Below are positions 63,784 through 64,000 of a stretch of 64,000 bases of DNA, piece by piece. Origin of the DNA: Desulfuromonadales bacterium (GTDB taxonomy: Bacteria > Desulfobacterota > Desulfuromonadia > Desulfuromonadales > BM103); assembly GCA_030145195.1 (NCBI GenBank), contig JAQYVY010000005.1:34881-98880 (forward strand). Reading direction: 5' to 3'. Position 1 is the stretch's first letter; each line of letters starts with the position of its first letter. The translations under genes were made by a program, and so were the position numbers. The notes below the pieces were generated by a model that saw nothing but the letters and a program-made list of their open reading frames with translations, had not been told where the DNA came from and did not search any database.

Positions 63784-64000
63784 TTAAGTTGTCGGGGGAT
63801 TCGGTTTTTTCCACCATGGCTGGTCTTGATCATCGGTTGGCCTGATCGACTGAGTTGGGCATTCAGTACGTCCGGGGCAGTCATGTCGGCGACATGGTTC
63901 GACATGAATGGTGACGTCGGTGCCACGGATTTGGCCTGCAATCTTTTTTTCGATATAATCGGTGATATTATGGGCCTCTTCAACCGACAAGTGTTTGCAA
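63784..64000 (-). CDS. Cation diffusion facilitator, C-terminal end (cut off by window)
   Basis: The C-terminal end of a CDF metal-cation/proton antiporter. The frame is open to the end of the window, and reads LSVEEAHNITDYIEKKI followed by DVTIHVEPC, the cytoplasmic ferredoxin-like domain of CDF transporters. The tail is longer than usual and cysteine-containing (CRRHDCPG, TECPTQ), which might bind metal. Membrane part and specificity lie outside the window. Confidence 0.8.
   Translation of the reverse strand, partial: CKHLSVEEAHNITDYIEKKIAGQIRGTDVTIHVEPCRRHDCPGRTECPTQSIRPTDDQDQPWWKKPNPPTT

Overview
The window looks like chromosome of a Gram-negative bacterium of the Desulfuromonadales (Geobacter/Pelobacter/Desulfuromonas relatives, Desulfobacterota). 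This is inferred from gene content and order: an rnc - radical SAM - era - der run, a holB - PSP1 - metG - TatD/radical-SAM run, a MucR-type zinc-finger regulator, a DUF4388 (PATAN) response regulator, malic enzyme with a phosphotransacetylase tail, and type I glutamine synthetase with its PII protein. No rRNA, tRNA, CRISPR array or intact insertion sequence was seen. Most of the window is dense housekeeping DNA, with two large special-purpose clusters.

Layout. 1-3.5 kb: end of a ferredoxin-like protein, MucR regulator, old-yellow-enzyme oxidoreductase, DnaQ-like exonuclease. 3.6-9.3 kb (minus): small unknown protein, TatD-radical SAM fusion, metG, a PSP1/RicT-like protein with a repeat-built tail, holB. 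9.6-13.7 kb (plus): rnc, an Elp3-like radical SAM protein, era, der. 13.8-27.2 kb (plus): a chemotaxis-type signalling cluster (cheA, two cheW, three cheY, cheR, cheB) mixed with a PATAN-receiver protein, an ExeA-like ATPase, a zinc-ribbon receiver, a HEAT-repeat protein and a GAF protein, closed by infA with a TTG start. 27.3-31.4 kb: leuS, lptE, holA; then rpsT (minus), murJ, ogt and an ADP-ribosylglycohydrolase.

35-48.9 kb (minus): a complete Tad/Flp tight-adherence pilus locus read in the order flp pilin, tadV prepilin peptidase, rcpC/cpaB, rcpA secretin, a small lipoprotein, tadZ, tadA, tadB, tadC, tadD, a GT-C/TMTC-like membrane protein with TPRs, tadE, tadG. The membrane glycosyltransferase-like gene inside the pilus locus and the lipoprotein next to the secretin are the least expected members.

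49.3-64 kb: a DUF2148 protein, a decayed Nudix gene, glnB-glnA, an isoprenylcysteine-methyltransferase-like membrane protein with an unknown C-terminal half, thrC and maeB (minus), a phosphodiesterase, a HIT protein, exbB-exbD, pfkA, a GAF-containing chemoreceptor, and the C-terminal end of a cation diffusion facilitator. The chemoreceptor is about 35 kb from the che cluster; it could feed that pathway, but this is inference. No flagellar genes are present, so the che cluster may control something other than swimming; the Tad pilus is one candidate output.

Where a start differs from the longest open frame, it was chosen from the ribosome-binding site, gene overlap or family N-terminus. All family assignments come from reading motifs, not from database searches.
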